DNA of 64,000 bases, taken from Hydractinia symbiolongicarpus (taxonomy: Eukaryota; Cnidaria; Hydrozoa; Anthoathecata; Hydractiniidae). The notes below the pieces were generated by a model, which was given only the letters and a program-made list of their open reading frames with translations, was not told the origin of the DNA and ran no database searches. Position numbers and translations under genes: made by a program. Of the stretch, positions 26,724 to 42,100 are shown in pieces (position 1 is the first letter of the stretch; every line of letters begins with the position of its first letter). The DNA lies in assembly GCF_029227915.1 (NCBI RefSeq), contig NC_079876.1:622001-686000 (forward strand), written 5' to 3'.

Positions 26724-28569
26724 ACGCATTTCCCGAACGATTTTTTAAATTATTTTTTCACCACTAAAACGCATGAGACTTGTAGTTTTCAAAAATGTTT
26801 TCATTTTTGATGAGACGCTGAATATAAGAAGTTTAATCGCCGGCAAACGAAAACCTGCGATTTCCCGTAAATCCCGGACTCGGCCGGTATAGTCAAAAGT
26901 ATACAAGGAAAGTACCCAGTGAGTAAACTTATTTCCCGAACGAATTTTTAAATTATTTTTTCACCACTAAAACGCATGAGACTTGTAGTTTTTAAAAATG
27001 TTTTCATTTTTGATGAGACGCTGAATAAAAGAAGTTTAATCGCCGGCAAACGAAAACCTGCGATTTCCCGTAAATCCCGGACTCGGCTCGTATAGTCAAA
27101 AGTATACAAAGAAAGTACCCAGGGTGTAAACGCATTTCCCGAACGATTTTTTAAATTATTTTTTCACCACTAAAACGCATGAGACTTGTAGTTTTCAAAA
27201 ATGTTTTCATTTTTGATGAGACGCTGAATAAAAGAAGATTAATCGCCGGCAAACAAAATCCCGCGACTCCCCGTAAATCCCGGCTTGGCCCGTATAGTCA
27301 AATGTATACAAAGAAAGTACCCAGGGAGTAAACTCTTTTCCTAAACGATTTTTTTAATTATTATTTCACCACTAAAGCCCATGAGACTTGTAGTTTTTAA
27401 AAATGTTTTCTTTTTTGATGAGACGCTGAATAAAAGAAGTTTAATCGCCGGCAAACGAAAACCCGCGATGTCCCGTAAATCCCGGACTCGGCCCATATAG
27501 TTAAAAGTATCCAAGGAAAGTACCCAGTGAGTAAACTCATTTCCCGAACGAATTTTTAAATTATTTTTTCACCACTAAAACGCATGAGACTTGTAGTTTT
27601 CAGAAATGTTTTCATTTTTGATGAGACGCTGAATATAAGAAGTTTAATCGCCGGCAAACGAAAACCTACGATTTACCGTAAATCCCGGACTCGGCCGGTA
27701 TAGTCAAAAGTATACAAGGAAAGTACCCAGTGAGTAAACTTATTTCCCGAACGAATTTTTAAATTATTTTTTCACCACTAAAACGCATGAGACTTGTAGT
27801 TTTTAAAAATGTTTTCATTTTTGATGAGACGCTGATTAAAAGAAGTTTAATCGCCGGCAAACGAAAACCTGCGATTTCCCGTAAATCCCGGACTCGGCCC
27901 GTATAGTCAAAAGTATACAAAGAAAGTAACCAGGGTGTAAACGCATTTCCCGAACGATTTTTTAAATTATTTTTTCACCACTAAAACGCATGAGACTTGT
28001 AGTTTTCAAAAATGTTTTCTTTTTTGATGAGACGCTGAATAAAAGAAGTTTAATCGCCGGCAAACGAAAACCCGCGATTTCCCGTAAATCCCGGACTCGG
28101 CCCATATAGTTAAAAGTATCCAAGGAAAGTACCCAGTGAGTAAACTCATTTCCCGAACGAATTTTTAAATTATTTTTTCACCACTAAAACGCATGAGACT
28201 TGTAGTTTTCAGAAATGTTTTCATTTTTGATGAGACGCTGAATATAAGAAGTTTAATCGCCGGCAAACGAAAACCTGCGATTTCCCGTAAATCCCGGACT
28301 CGGCCGTTATAGTCAAAAGTATACAAGGAAAGTACCCAGTGAGTAAACTTATTTCCCGAACGAATTTTTAAATTATTTTTTTACCACTAAAACGCATGAG
28401 ACTTGTAGTTTTTAAAAATGTTTTCATTTTTGATGAGACGCTGAATAAAAGAAGTTTAATCGCCGGCAAACGAAAACCTGCGATTTCCCGTAAATCCCGG
28501 ACTCGGCTCGTATAGTCAAAAGTATACAAAGAAAGTACCCAGGGTGTAAACGCATTTCCCGAACGATTT

Positions 28570-31500
28570 TTTAAATTATTTTTTCACCACTAAAACGCAT
28601 GAGACTTGTAGTTTTCAAAAATGTTTTCATTTTTGATGAGACGCTGAATAAAAGAAGATTAATCGCCGGCAAACGAAATCCCGCGACTCTCCGTAAATCC
28701 CGGCTTGGCCCGTATAGTCAAAAGTATACAAAGAAAGTACCCAGGGAGTAAACTCTTTTCCCGAACGATTTTTTAAATTATTTTTTCACCACTAAAACGC
28801 ATGAAACTTGTAGTTTTCAAAAATGTTTTCATTTTTAATGAGACGCTGAATAAAAGGAGTTTAATCGCCGGCAAACGAAAACCTGCGATTTCCCGTAAAT
28901 CCTGGACTCGGCCCGTATAGTCAAAAGTATACAAAGAAAGTACCCAGGGAGTAAACTCATCTCCCAAACGATTTTTTAAATTATTATTTCACCACTAAAA
29001 CGCATGAGACTTGTAGTTTTTAAAATTGTTTTCATTTTTGATGAAACCTGAATAAAAGATGTTTAATCGCCGGCAAACGAAAACCCGCGATTTCCCGTAA
29101 ATCCCGGACTCGGCCCGTATAGTCAAAAGTATACAAAGAAAGTACCCAGGGAGTAAACTCATTTCCCAAACGATTTTTTAAATTATTATTTCACCAGTAA
29201 AGCCCATGAGACTTGTAGTTTTTAAAAATGTTTTCATTTTTGATGAGACGCTGAATAAAAGATGTTTAATCGCCTGCAAACGAAATCCCGCGATTTTCCG
29301 TAAATCCCGGACTCGGCCCGTATAGTTAAAAGTATACAAGGAAAGTACCCAGGGAGTAAACTCACCTCCCAAACGATTTTTTAAATTATTATTTCACTAC
29401 TAAAGCCCATGAGACTTGTAGTTTTTAAAATTGTTTTCATTTTTGATGAGACCTGAATAAAAGATGTTTAATCGCCGGCAAACGAAAACCCGCGATTTCC
29501 CGTAAATCCCGGACTCGGCCGGTATAGTCAAAAGTATACAAGGAAAGTACCCAGTGAGTAAACTTATTTCCCGAACGAATTTTTAAATTATTTTTTCACC
29601 ACTAAAACGCATGAGACTTGTAGTTTTTAAAAATGTTTTCATTTTTGATGAGACGCTGAATAAAAGAAGTTTAATCGCCGGCAAACGAAAACCTGCGATT
29701 TCCCGTAAATCCCGGACTCGGCTCGTATAGTCAAAAGTATACAAAGAAAGTACCCAGGGTGTAAACGCATTTCCCGAACGATTTTTTAAATTATTTTTTC
29801 ACCACTAAAACGCATGAGACTTGTAGTTTTCAAAAATGTTTTCATTTTTGATGAGACGCTGAATAAAAGAAGATTAATCGCCGGCAAACGAAATCCCGCG
29901 ACTCTCCGTAAATCCCGGCTTGGCCCGTATAGTCAAAAGTATACAAAGAAAGTACCCAGGGAGTAAACTCTTTTCCCGAACGATTTTTTAAATTATTTTT
30001 TCACCACTAAAACGCATGAAACTTGTAGTTTTTAAAAATGTTTTCATTTTTAATGAGACGCTGAATAAAAGAAGTTTAATCGCCGGCAAACGAAAACCTG
30101 CGATTTCCCGTAAATCCTGGACTCGGCCCGTATAGTCAAAAGTATACAAAGAAAGTACCCAGGGAGTAAACTCATCTCCCAAACGATTTTTTAAATTATT
30201 ATTTCACCACTAAAGCCCATGAGACTTGTAGTTTTTAAAATTGTTTTCATTTTTGATGAAACCTGAATAAAAGATGTTTAATCGCCGGCAAACGAAAACC
30301 CGCGATTTCCCGTAAATCCCGGACTCGGCCCGTATAGTCAAAAGTATACAAAGAAAGTACCCAGGGAGTAAACTCATTTCCCAAACGATTTTTTAAATTA
30401 TTATTTCACCAGTAAAGCCCATGAGACTTGTAGTTTTTAAAAATGTTTTCATTTTTGATGAGACGCTGAATAAAAGATGTTTAATCGCCTGCAAACGAAA
30501 TCCCGCGATTTTCCGTAAATTCCGGACTCGGCCCGTATAGTTAAAAGTATACAAGGAAAGTACCCAGGGAGTAAACTCACCTCCCAAACGATTTTTTAAA
30601 TTATTATTTCACCACTAAAGCCCATGAGACTTGTAGTTTTTAAAATTGTTTTCATTTTTGATGAGACCTGAATAAAAGATGTTTAATCGCCGGCAAACGA
30701 AAACCCGCGATTTCCCGTAAATCCCGGACTTGGCCCGTATAGTCAAATGTATACAGAGAAAGTACCCAGGGAGTAAACTCTTTTCCCAAACGATTTTTTA
30801 AATTATTATTTCACCACTAAAGCCCATGAGACTTGTAGTTTTTAAAAATGTTTTCATTTTTGATGAGACGCTGAATAAAAGAAGATTAATCGCCGGCAAA
30901 CGAAATCCCGCGACTCTCCGTAAATCCCGGCTTGGCCCATATAGTCAAAAGTATACAAAGAAAGTACCCAGGGAGTAAACTCTTTTCCCGAACGATTTTT
31001 TAAATTATTTTTTCACCACTAAAACGCATGAAACTTGTAGTTTTCAAAAATGTTTTCATTTTTAATGAGACGCTGAATAAAAGAAGTTTAATCGCCGGCA
31101 AACGAAAACCTGCGATTTCCCGTAAATCCTGGACTCGGCCCGTATAGTCAAAAGTATACAAAGAAAGTACCCAGGGAGTAAACTCATTTCCCGAACGAAT
31201 TTTTAAATTATTTTTTCACCACTAAAACGCATGAGACTTGTAGTTTTCAGAAATGTTTTCATTTTTGATGAGACGCTGAATATAAGAAGTTTAATCGCCG
31301 GCAAACGAAAACCTGCGATTTCCCGTAAATCCCGGACTCGGCCGTTATAGTCAAAAGTATACAAGGAAAGTACCCAGTGAGTAAACTTATTTCCCGAACG
31401 AATTTTTAAATTATTTTTTTACCACTAAAACGCATGAGACTTGTAGTTTTTAAAAATGTTTTCATTTTTGATGAGACGCTGAATAAAAGAAGTTTAATCG

Positions 31501-33309
31501 CCGGCAAACGAAAACCTGCGATTTCCCGTAAATCCCGGACTCGGCTCGTATAGTCAAAAGTATACAAAGAAAGTACCCAGGGTGTAAACGCATTTCCCGA
31601 ACGATTTTTTAAATTATTTTTTCACCACTAAAACGCATGAGACTTGTAGTTTTCAAAAATGTTTTCATTTTTGATGAGACGCTGAATAAAAGAAGATTAA
31701 TCGCCGGCAAACGAAATCCCGCGACTCTCCGTAAATCCCGGCTTGGCCCGTATAGTCAAAAGTATACAAAGAAAGTACCCAGGGAGTAAACTCTTTTCCC
31801 GAACGATTTTTTAAATTATTCTTTCACCACTAAAACGCATGAAACTTGTAGTTTTCAAAAATGTTTTCATTTTTAATGAGACGCTGAATAAAAGGAGTTT
31901 AATCGCCGGCAAACGAAAACCTGCGATTTCCCGTAAATCCTGGACTCGGCCCGTATAGTCAAAAGTATACAAAGAAAGTACCCAGGGAGTAAACTCATCT
32001 CCCAAACGATTTTTTAAATTATTATTTCACCACTAAAACGCATGAGACTTGTAGTTTTTAAAATTGTTTTCATTTTTGATGAAACCTGAATAAAAGATGT
32101 TTAATCGCCGGCAAACGAAAACCCGCGATTTCCCGTAAATCCCGGACTCGGCCCGTATAGTCAAAAGTATACAAAGAAAGTACCCAGGGAGTAAACTCAT
32201 TTCCTAAACGATTTTTTAAATTATTATTTCACCAGTAAAGCCCATGAGACTTGTAGTTTTTAAAAATGTTTTCATTTTTGATGAGACGCTGAATAAAAGA
32301 TGTTTAATCGCCTGCAAACGAAATCCCGCGATTTTCCGTAAATCCCGGACTCGGCCCGTATAGTTAAAAGTATAAAAGGAAAGTACCCAGGGAGTAAACT
32401 CACCTCCCAAACGATTTTTTAAATTATTATTTCACTACTAAAGCCCATGAGACTTGTAGTTTTTAAAATTGTTTTCATTTTTGATGAGACCTGAATAAAA
32501 GATGTTTAATCGCCGGCAAACGAAAACCCGCGATTTCCCGTAAATCCCGGACTCGGCCGGTATAGTCAAAAGTATACAAGGAAAGTACCCAGTGAGTAAA
32601 CTTATTTCCCGAACGAATTTTTAAATTATTTTTTCACCACTAAAACGCATGAGACTTGTAGTTTTTAAAAATGTTTTCATTTTTGATGAGACGCTGAATA
32701 AAAGAAGTTTAATCGCCGGCAAACGAAAACCTGCGATTTCCCGTAAATCCCGGACTCGGCTCGTATAGTCAAAAGTATACAAAGAAAGTACCCAGGGTGT
32801 AAACGCATTTCCCGAACGATTTTTTAAATTATTTTTTCACCACTAAAACGCATGAGACTTGTAGTTTTCAAAAATGTTTTCATTTTTGATGAGACGCTGA
32901 ATAAAAGAAGATTAATCGCCGGCAAACGAAATCCCGCGACTCTCCGTAAATCCCGGCTTGGCCCGTATAGTCAAAAGTATACAAAGAAAGTACCCAGGGA
33001 GTAAACTCTTTTCCCGAACGATTTTTTAAATTATTTTTTCACCACTAAAACGCATGAAACTTGTAGTTTTTAAAAATGTTTTCATTTTTAATGAGACGCT
33101 GAATAAAAGAAGTTTAATCGCCGGCAAACGAAAACCTGCGATTTCCCGTAAATCCTGGACTCGGCCCGTATAGTCAAAAGTATACAAAGAAAGTACCCAG
33201 GGAGTAAACTCATCTCCCAAACGATTTTTTAAATTATTATTTCACCACTAAAGCCCATGAGACTTGTAGTTTTTAAAATTGTTTTCATTTTTGATGAAAC
33301 CTGAATAAA
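28570..33309. repeat. Long satellite duplication, about 4.74 kb, copy 1
   Basis: A block of about 23 monomers that recurs 5872 bp downstream (29 monomer lengths). Shared private variants include GGCCGTTATAG (31341 and 37213) and TTATTCTTTCACC (near 31815 and 37687). Borders are judged where the copies stop matching by eye. Confidence 0.8.
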
Positions 33310-34441
33310 AGAAGTTTAATCGCCGGCAAACGAAAACCTGCGATTTCCCGTAAATCCCGGACTCGGCTCGTATAGTCAAAAGTATACAAAGAAAGTACCC
33401 AGGGTGTAAACGCATTTCCCGAACGATTTTTTAAATTATTTTTTCACCACTAAAACGCATGAGACTTGTAGTTTTCAAAAATGTTTTCATTTTTGATGAG
33501 ACGCTGAATAAAAGAAGATTAATCGCCGGCAAACGAAATCCCGCGACTCTCCGTAAATCCCGGCTTGGCCCGTATAGTCAAAAGTATACAAAGAAAGTAC
33601 CCAGGGAGTAAACTCTTTTCCCGAACGATTTTTTAAATTATTTTTTCACCACTAAAACGCATGAAACTTGTAGTTTTCAAAAATGTTTTCATTTTTAATG
33701 AGACGCTGAATAAAAGGAGTTTAATCGCCGGCAAACGAAAACCTGCGATTTCCCGTAAATCCTGGACTCGGCCCGTATAGTCAAAAGTATACAAAGAAAG
33801 TACCCAGGGAGTAAACTCATCTCCCAAACGATTTTTTAAATTATTATTTCACCACTAAAACGCATGAGACTTGTAGTTTTTAAAATTGTTTTCATTTTTG
33901 ATGAAACCTGAATAAAAGATGTTTAATCGCCGGCAAACGAAAACCCGCGATTTCCCGTAAATCCCGGACTCGGCCCGTATAGTCAAAAGTATACAAAGAA
34001 AGTACCCAGGGAGTAAACTCATTTCCCAAACGATTTTTTAAATTATTATTTCACCAGTAAAGCCCATGAGACTTGTAGTTTTTAAAAATGTTTTCATTTT
34101 TGATGAGACGCTGAATAAAAGATGTTTAATCGCCTGCAAACGAAATCCCGCGATTTTCCGTAAATCCCGGACTCGGCCCGTATAGTTAAAAGTATACAAG
34201 GAAAGTACCCAGGGAGTAAACTCACCTCCCAAACGATTTTTTAAATTATTATTTCACTACTAAAGCCCATGAGACTTGTAGTTTTTAAAATTGTTTTCAT
34301 TTTTGATGAGACCTGAATAAAAGATGTTTAATCGCCGGCAAACGAAAACCCGCGATTTCCCGTAAATCCCGGACTCGGCCGGTATAGTCAAAAGTATACA
34401 AGGAAAGTACCCAGTGAGTAAACTTATTTCCCGAACGAATT

Positions 34442-37400
34442 TTTAAATTATTTTTTCACCACTAAAACGCATGAGACTTGTAGTTTTCAAAAATGTTTTC
34501 ATTTTTGATGAGACGCTGAATAAAAGAAGATTAATCGCCGGCAAACGAAATCCCGCGACTCTCCGTAAATCCCGGCTTGGCCCGTATAGTCAAAAGTATA
34601 CAAAGAAAGTACCCAGGGAGTAAACTCTTTTCCCGAACGATTTTTTAAATTATTTTTTCACCACTAAAACGCATGAAACTTGTAGTTTTCAAAAATGTTT
34701 TCATTTTTAATGAGACGCTGAATAAAAGGAGTTTAATCGCCGGCAAACGAAAACCTGCGATTTCCCGTAAATCCTGGACTCGGCCCGTATAGTCAAAAGT
34801 ATACAAAGAAAGTACCCAGGGAGTAAACTCATCTCCCAAACGATTTTTTAAATTATTATTTCACCACTAAAACGCATGAGACTTGTAGTTTTTAAAATTG
34901 TTTTCATTTTTGATGAAACCTGAATAAAAGATGTTTAATCGCCGGCAAACGAAAACCCGCGATTTCCCGTAAATCCCGGACTCGGCCCGTATAGTCAAAA
35001 GTATACAAAGAAAGTACCCAGGGAGTAAACTCATTTCCCAAACGATTTTTTAAATTATTATTTCACCAGTAAAGCCCATGAGACTTGTAGTTTTTAAAAA
35101 TGTTTTCATTTTTGATGAGACGCTGAATAAAAGATGTTTAATCGCCTGCAAACGAAATCCCGCGATTTTCCGTAAATCCCGGACTCGGCCCGTATAGTTA
35201 AAAGTATACAAGGAAAGTACCCAGGGAGTAAACTCACCTCCCAAACGATTTTTTAAATTATTATTTCACTACTAAAGCCCATGAGACTTGTAGTTTTTAA
35301 AATTGTTTTCATTTTTGATGAGACCTGAATAAAAGATGTTTAATCGCCGGCAAACGAAAACCCGCGATTTCCCGTAAATCCCGGACTCGGCCGGTATAGT
35401 CAAAAGTATACAAGGAAAGTACCCAGTGAGTAAACTTATTTCCCGAACGAATTTTTAAATTATTTTTTCACCACTAAAACGCATGAGACTTGTAGTTTTT
35501 AAAAATGTTTTCATTTTTGATGAGACGCTGAATAAAAGAAGTTTAATCGCCGGCAAACGAAAACCTGCGATTTCCCGTAAATCCCGGACTCGGCTCGTAT
35601 AGTCAAAAGTATACAAAGAAAGTACCCAGGGTGTAAACGCATTTCCCGAACGATTTTTTAAATTATTTTTTCACCACTAAAACGCATGAGACTTGTAGTT
35701 TTCAAAAATGTTTTCATTTTTGATGAGACGCTGAATAAAAGAAGATTAATCGCCGGCAAACGAAATCCCGCGACTCTCCGTAAATCCCGGCTTGGCCCGT
35801 ATAGTCAAAAGTATACAAAGAAAGTACCCAGGGAGTAAACTCTTTTCCCGAACGATTTTTTAAATTATTTTTTCACCACTAAAACGCATGAAACTTGTAG
35901 TTTTTAAAAATGTTTTCATTTTTAATGAGACGCTGAATAAAAGAAGTTTAATCGCCGGCAAACGAAAACCTGCGATTTCCCGTAAATCCTGGACTCGGCC
36001 CGTATAGTCAAAAGTATACAAAGAAAGTACCCAGGGAGTAAACTCATCTCCCAAACGATTTTTTAAATTATTATTTCACCACTAAAGCCCATGAGACTTG
36101 TAGTTTTTAAAATTGTTTTCATTTTTGATGAAACCTGAATAAAAGATGTTTAATCGCCGGCAAACGAAAACCCGCGATTTCCCGTAAATCCCGGACTCGG
36201 CCCGTATAGTCAAAAGTATACAAAGAAAGTACCCAGGGAGTAAACTCATTTCCCAAACGATTTTTTAAATTATTATTTCACCAGTAAAGCCCATGAGACT
36301 TGTAGTTTTTAAAAATGTTTTCATTTTTGATGAGACGCTGAATAAAAGATGTTTAATCGCCTGCAAACGAAATCCCGCGATTTTCCGTAAATCCCGGACT
36401 CGGCCCGTATAGTTAAAAGTATACAAGGAAAGTACCCAGGGAGTAAACTCACCTCCCAAACGATTTTTTAAATTATTATTTCACCACTAAAGCCCATGAG
36501 ACTTGTAGTTTTTAAAATTGTTTTCATTTTTGATGAGACCTGAATAAAAGATGTTTAATCGCCGGCAAACGAAAACCCGCGATTTCCCGTAAATCCCGGA
36601 CTTGGCCCGTATAGTCAAATGTATACAAAGAAAGTACCCAGGGAGTAAACTCTTTTCCCAAACGATTTTTTAAATTATTATTTCACCACTAAAGCCCATG
36701 AGACTTGTAGTTTTTAAAAATGTTTTCATTTTTGATGAGACGCTGAATAAAAGAAGATTAATCGCCGGCAAACGAAATCCCGCGACTCTCCGTAAATCCC
36801 GGCTTGGCCCATATAGTCAAAAGTATACAAAGAAAGTACCCAGGGAGTAAACTCTTTTCCCGAACGATTTTTTAAATTATTTTTTCACCACTAAAACGCA
36901 TGAAACTTGTAGTTTTCAAAAATGTTTTCATTTTTAATGAGACGCTGAATAAAAGAAGTTTAATCGCCGGCAAACGAAAACCTGCGATTTCCCGTAAATC
37001 CTGGACTCGGCCCGTATAGTCAAAAGTATACAAAGAAAGTACCCAGGGAGTAAACTCATTTCCCGAACGAATTTTTAAATTATTTTTTCACCACTAAAAC
37101 GCATGAGACTTGTAGTTTTCAGAAATGTTTTCATTTTTGATGAGACGCTGAATATAAGAAGTTTAATCGCCGGCAAACGAAAATCTGCGATTTCCCGTAA
37201 ATCCCGGACTCGGCCGTTATAGTCAAAAGTATACAAGGAAAGTACCCAGTGAGTAAACTTATTTCCCGAACGAATTTTTAAATTATTTTTTTACCACTAA
37301 AACGCATGAGACTTGTAGTTTTTAAAAATGTTTTCATTTTTGATGAGACGCTGAATAAAAGAAGTTTAATCGCCGGCAAACGAAAACCTGCGATTTCCCG

Positions 37401-39181
37401 TAAATCCCGGACTCGGCTCGTATAGTCAAAAGTATACAAAGAAAGTACCCAGGGTGTAAACGCATTTCCCGAACGATTTTTTAAATTATTTTTTCACCAC
37501 TAAAACGCATGAGACTTGTAGTTTTCAAAAATGTTTTCATTTTTGATGAGACGCTGAATAAAAGAAGATTAATCGCCGGCAAACGAAATCCCGCGACTCT
37601 CCGTAAATCCCGGCTTGGCCCGTATAGTCAAAAGTATACAAAGAAAGTACCCAGGGAGTAAACTCTTTTCCCGAACGATTTTTTAAATTATTCTTTCACC
37701 ACTAAAACGCATGAAACTTGTAGTTTTCAAAAATGTTTTCATTTTTAATGAGACGCTGAATAAAAGGAGTTTAATCGCCGGCAAACGAAAACCTGCGATT
37801 TCCCGTAAATCCTGGACTCGGCCCGTATAGTCAAAAGTATACAAAGAAAGTACCCAGGGAGTAAACTCATCTCCCAAACGATTTTTTAAATTATTATTTC
37901 ACCACTAAAACGCATGAGACTTGTAGTTTTTAAAATTGTTTTCATTTTTGATGAAACCTGAATAAAAGATGTTTAATCGCCGGCAAACGAAAACCCGCGA
38001 TTTCCCGTAAATCCCGGACTCGGCCCGTATAGTCAAAAGTATACAAAGAAAGTACCCAGGGAGTAAACTCATTTCCCAAACGATTTTTTAAATTATTATT
38101 TCACCAGTAAAGCCCATGAGACTTGTAGTTTTTAAAAATGTTTTCATTTTTGATGAGACGCTGAATAAAAGATGTTTAATCGCCTGCAAACGAAATCCCG
38201 CGATTTTCCGTAAATCCCGGACTCGGCCCGTATAGTTAAAAGTATACAAGGAAAGTACCCAGGGAGTAAACTCACCTCCCAAACGATTTTTTAAATTATT
38301 ATTTCACTACTAAAGCCCATGAGACTTGTAGTTTTTAAAATTGTTTTCATTTTTGATGAGACCTGAATAAAAGATGTTTAATCGCCGGCAAACGAAAACC
38401 CGCGATTTCCCGTAAATCCCGGACTCTTCCGGTATAGTCAAAAGTATACAAGGAAAGTACCCAGTGAGTAAACTTATTTCCCGAACGAATTTTTAAATTA
38501 TTTTTTCACCACTAAAACGCATGAGACTTGTAGTTTTTAAAAATGTTTTCATTTTTGATGAGACGCTGAATAAAAGAAGTTTAATCGCCGGCAAACGAAA
38601 ACCTGCGATTTCCCGTAAATCCCGGACTCGGCTCGTATAGTCAAAAGTATACAAAGAAAGTACCCAGGGTGTAAACGCATTTCCCGAACGATTTTTTAAA
38701 TTATTTTTTCACCACTAAAACGCATGAGACTTGTAGTTTTCAAAAATGTTTTCATTTTTGATGAGACGCTGAATAAAAGAAGATTAATCGCCGGCAAACG
38801 AAATCCCGCGACTCTCCGTAAATCCCGGCTTGGCCCGTATAGTCAAAAGTATACAAAGAAAGTACCCAGGGAGTAAACTCTTTTCCCGAACGATTTTTTA
38901 AATTATTTTTTCACCACTAAAACGCATGAAACTTGTAGTTTTTAAAAATGTTTTCATTTTTAATGAGACGCTGAATAAAAGAAGTTTAATCGCCGGCAAA
39001 CGAAAACCTGCGATTTCCCGTAAATCCTGGACTCGGCCCGTATAGTCAAAAGTATACAAAGAAAGTACCCAGGGAGTAAACTCATCTCCCAAACGATTTT
39101 TTAAATTATTATTTCACCACTAAAGCCCATGAGACTTGTAGTTTTTAAAATTGTTTTCATTTTTGATGAAACCTGAATAAA
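34442..39181. repeat. Long satellite duplication, about 4.74 kb, copy 2
   Basis: Second copy of 28570-33309. The DNA between the two copies (33310-34441) itself matches 28450-29580, so several rounds of unequal exchange are nested. Confidence 0.8.
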
Positions 39182-42100
39182 AGATGTTTAATCGCCGGCA
39201 AACGAAAACCCGCGATTTCCCGTAAATCCCGGACTCGGCCCGTATAGTCAAAAGTATACAAAGAAAGTACCCAGGGAGTAAACTCATTTCCCAAACGATT
39301 TTTTAAATTATTATTTCACCAGTAAAGCCCATGAGACTTGTAGTTTTTAAAAATGTTTTCATTTTTGATGAGACGCTGAATAAAAGATGTTTAATCGCCT
39401 GCAAACGAAATCCCGCGATTTTCCGTAAATCCCGGACTCGGCCCGTATAGTTAAAAGTATACAAGGAAAGTACCCAGGGAGTAAACTCACCTCCCAAACG
39501 ATTTTTTAAATTATTATTTCACCACTAAAGCCCATGAGACTTGTAGTTTTTAAAATTGTTTTCATTTTTGATGAGACCTGAATAAAAGATGTTTAATCGC
39601 CGGCAAACGAAAACCCGCGATTTCCCGTAAATCCCGGACTTGGCCCGTATAGTCAAATGTATACAAAGAAAGTACCCAGGGAGTAAACTCTTTTCCCAAA
39701 CGATTTTTTAAATTATTATTTCACCACTAAAGCCCATGAGACTTGTAGTTTTTAAAAATGTTTTCATTTTTGATGAGACGCTGAATAAAAGAAGATTAAT
39801 CGCCGGCAAACGAAATCCCGCGACTCTCCGTAAATCCCGGCTTGGCCCATATAGTCATAAGTATACAAAGAAAGTACCCAGGGAGTAAACTCTTTTCCCG
39901 AACGATTTTTTAAATTATTTTTTCACCACTAAAACGCATGAAACTTGTAGTTTTCAAAAATGTTTTCATTTTTAATGAGACGCTGAATAAAAGAAGTTTA
40001 ATCGCCGGCAAACGAAAACCTGCGATTTCCCGTAAATCCTGGACTCGGCCCGTATAGTCAAAAGTATACAAAGAAAGTACCCAGGGAGTAAACTCATCTC
40101 CCAAACGATTTTTTAAATTATTATTTCACCACTAAAGCCCATGAGACTTGTAGTTTTTAAAATTGTTTTCATTTTTGATGAAACCTGAATAAAAGATGTT
40201 TAATCGCCGGCAAACGAAAACCCGCGATTTCCCGTAAATCCCGGACTCGGCCCGTATAGTCAAAAGTATACAAAGAAAGTACCCAGGGAGTAAACTCATT
40301 TCCCAAACGATTTTTTAAATTATTATTTCACCAGTAAAGCCCATGAGACTTGTAGTTTTTAAAAATGTTTTCATTTTTGATGAGACGCTAAATAAAAGAA
40401 GTTTAATCGCCGGCAAACGAAAACCCGCGATTTCCCGTAAATCCCGGACTCGGCCCATATAGTTAAAAGTATCCAAGGAAAGTACCCAGTGAGTAAACTC
40501 ATTTCCCGCACGAATTTTTAAATTATTTTTTCACCACTAAAACGCATGAGACTTGTAGTTTTCAGAAATCTTTTCATTTTTGATGAGACGCTGAATATAA
40601 GAAGTTTAATCGCCGGCAAACGAAAACCTGCGATTTCCCGTAAATCCCGGACTCGGCCCGTATAGTCAAAAGTATACAAGGAAAGTACCCAGTGAGTAAA
40701 CTTATTTCCCGAACGAATTTTTAAATTATTTTTTCACCACTAAAACGCATGAGACTTGTAGTTTTTAAAAATGTTTTCATTTTTGATGAGACGCTGAATA
40801 AAAGAAGTTGAATCGCCGGCAAACGAAAACCTGCGATTTCCCGTAAATCCCAGACTCGGCCCGTATACTCAAAAGTATACAAAGAAAGTACCCAGGGAGT
40901 AAACTCATTTCCCAAACGATTTTTTAAATTTTTATTTCACCACTAAAGCCCATGAGGCTTGTAGTTTTTAAAAATGTTTTCATTTTTGATGAGACGCTGA
41001 ATAAAAGATGTTTAATCGCCTGCAAACGAAATCCCGCGATTTTCCGTAAATCCCGGACTCGGCCCGTATAGTTAAAAGTATACAAAGAAAGTACCCAGGG
41101 AGTAAACTCATTTCCCAAACGATTTTTTAAATTATTATTTCACCACTAAAGCCCATGAGGCTTGTAGTGTTTAAAAATGTTTTCATTTTTGATGAGACGC
41201 TGAATAAAAGATGTTTAATCGCCGGCAAACGAAATCCCGCGATTTTCCGTAAATCCCGGACTCGGCCCATATAGTTAAAAGTATACAAGGAAAGTACCCA
41301 GTGAGTAAACTCATTTCCCGAACGAATTTTTAAATTATTTTTTCACCAATAAAACGCATGAGACTTGTAGTTTTCAGAAATGTTTTCATTTTTGATGAGA
41401 CGCAGAATATAAGAAGTTTAATCGCCGGCAAACGAAAACCTGCGATTTCCCGTAAATCCCGGACTCGGCCCGTATAGTCAAAAGTATACAAGGAAAGTAC
41501 CCAGTGAGTAAACTTATTTCCCGAACGAATTTTTAAATTATTTTTTCACCACTAAAACGCATGAGACTTGTAGTTTTTAAAAATGTTTTCATTTTTGATG
41601 AGACGCTGAATAAAAGAAGTTTAATCGCCGGCAAACGAAAAACTGCGATTTCCCGTAAATCCCGGATTCGGCCCGTATAGTCAAAAGTATACAAAGAAAG
41701 TACCCAGGGTGTAAACGCATTTCCCGAACGATTTTTTAAATTATTTTTTCACCACTAAAACGCATGAGACTTGTAGTTTTCAAAAATGTTTTCATTTTTG
41801 ATGAGACGCTGAATAAAAGAAGTTTAATCGCCGGCAAACGAAAACCTGCTATTTCCCGTAAATCCCGGACTCGGCCCGTATACTCAAAAGTATACAAAGA
41901 AAGTACCCAGGGAGTAAACTCATTTCCCAAACGATTTTTTAAATTATTATTTCACCACTAAAGCCCATGAGACTTGTAGTTTTTAAAAATGTTTTCATTT
42001 TTGATGAGACGCTGAATAAAAGATGTTTAATCGCCTGCAAACGAAAACCCGCGATTTTCCGTAAATCCCGGACTCGGCCCGTATAGTTAAAAGTATACAA

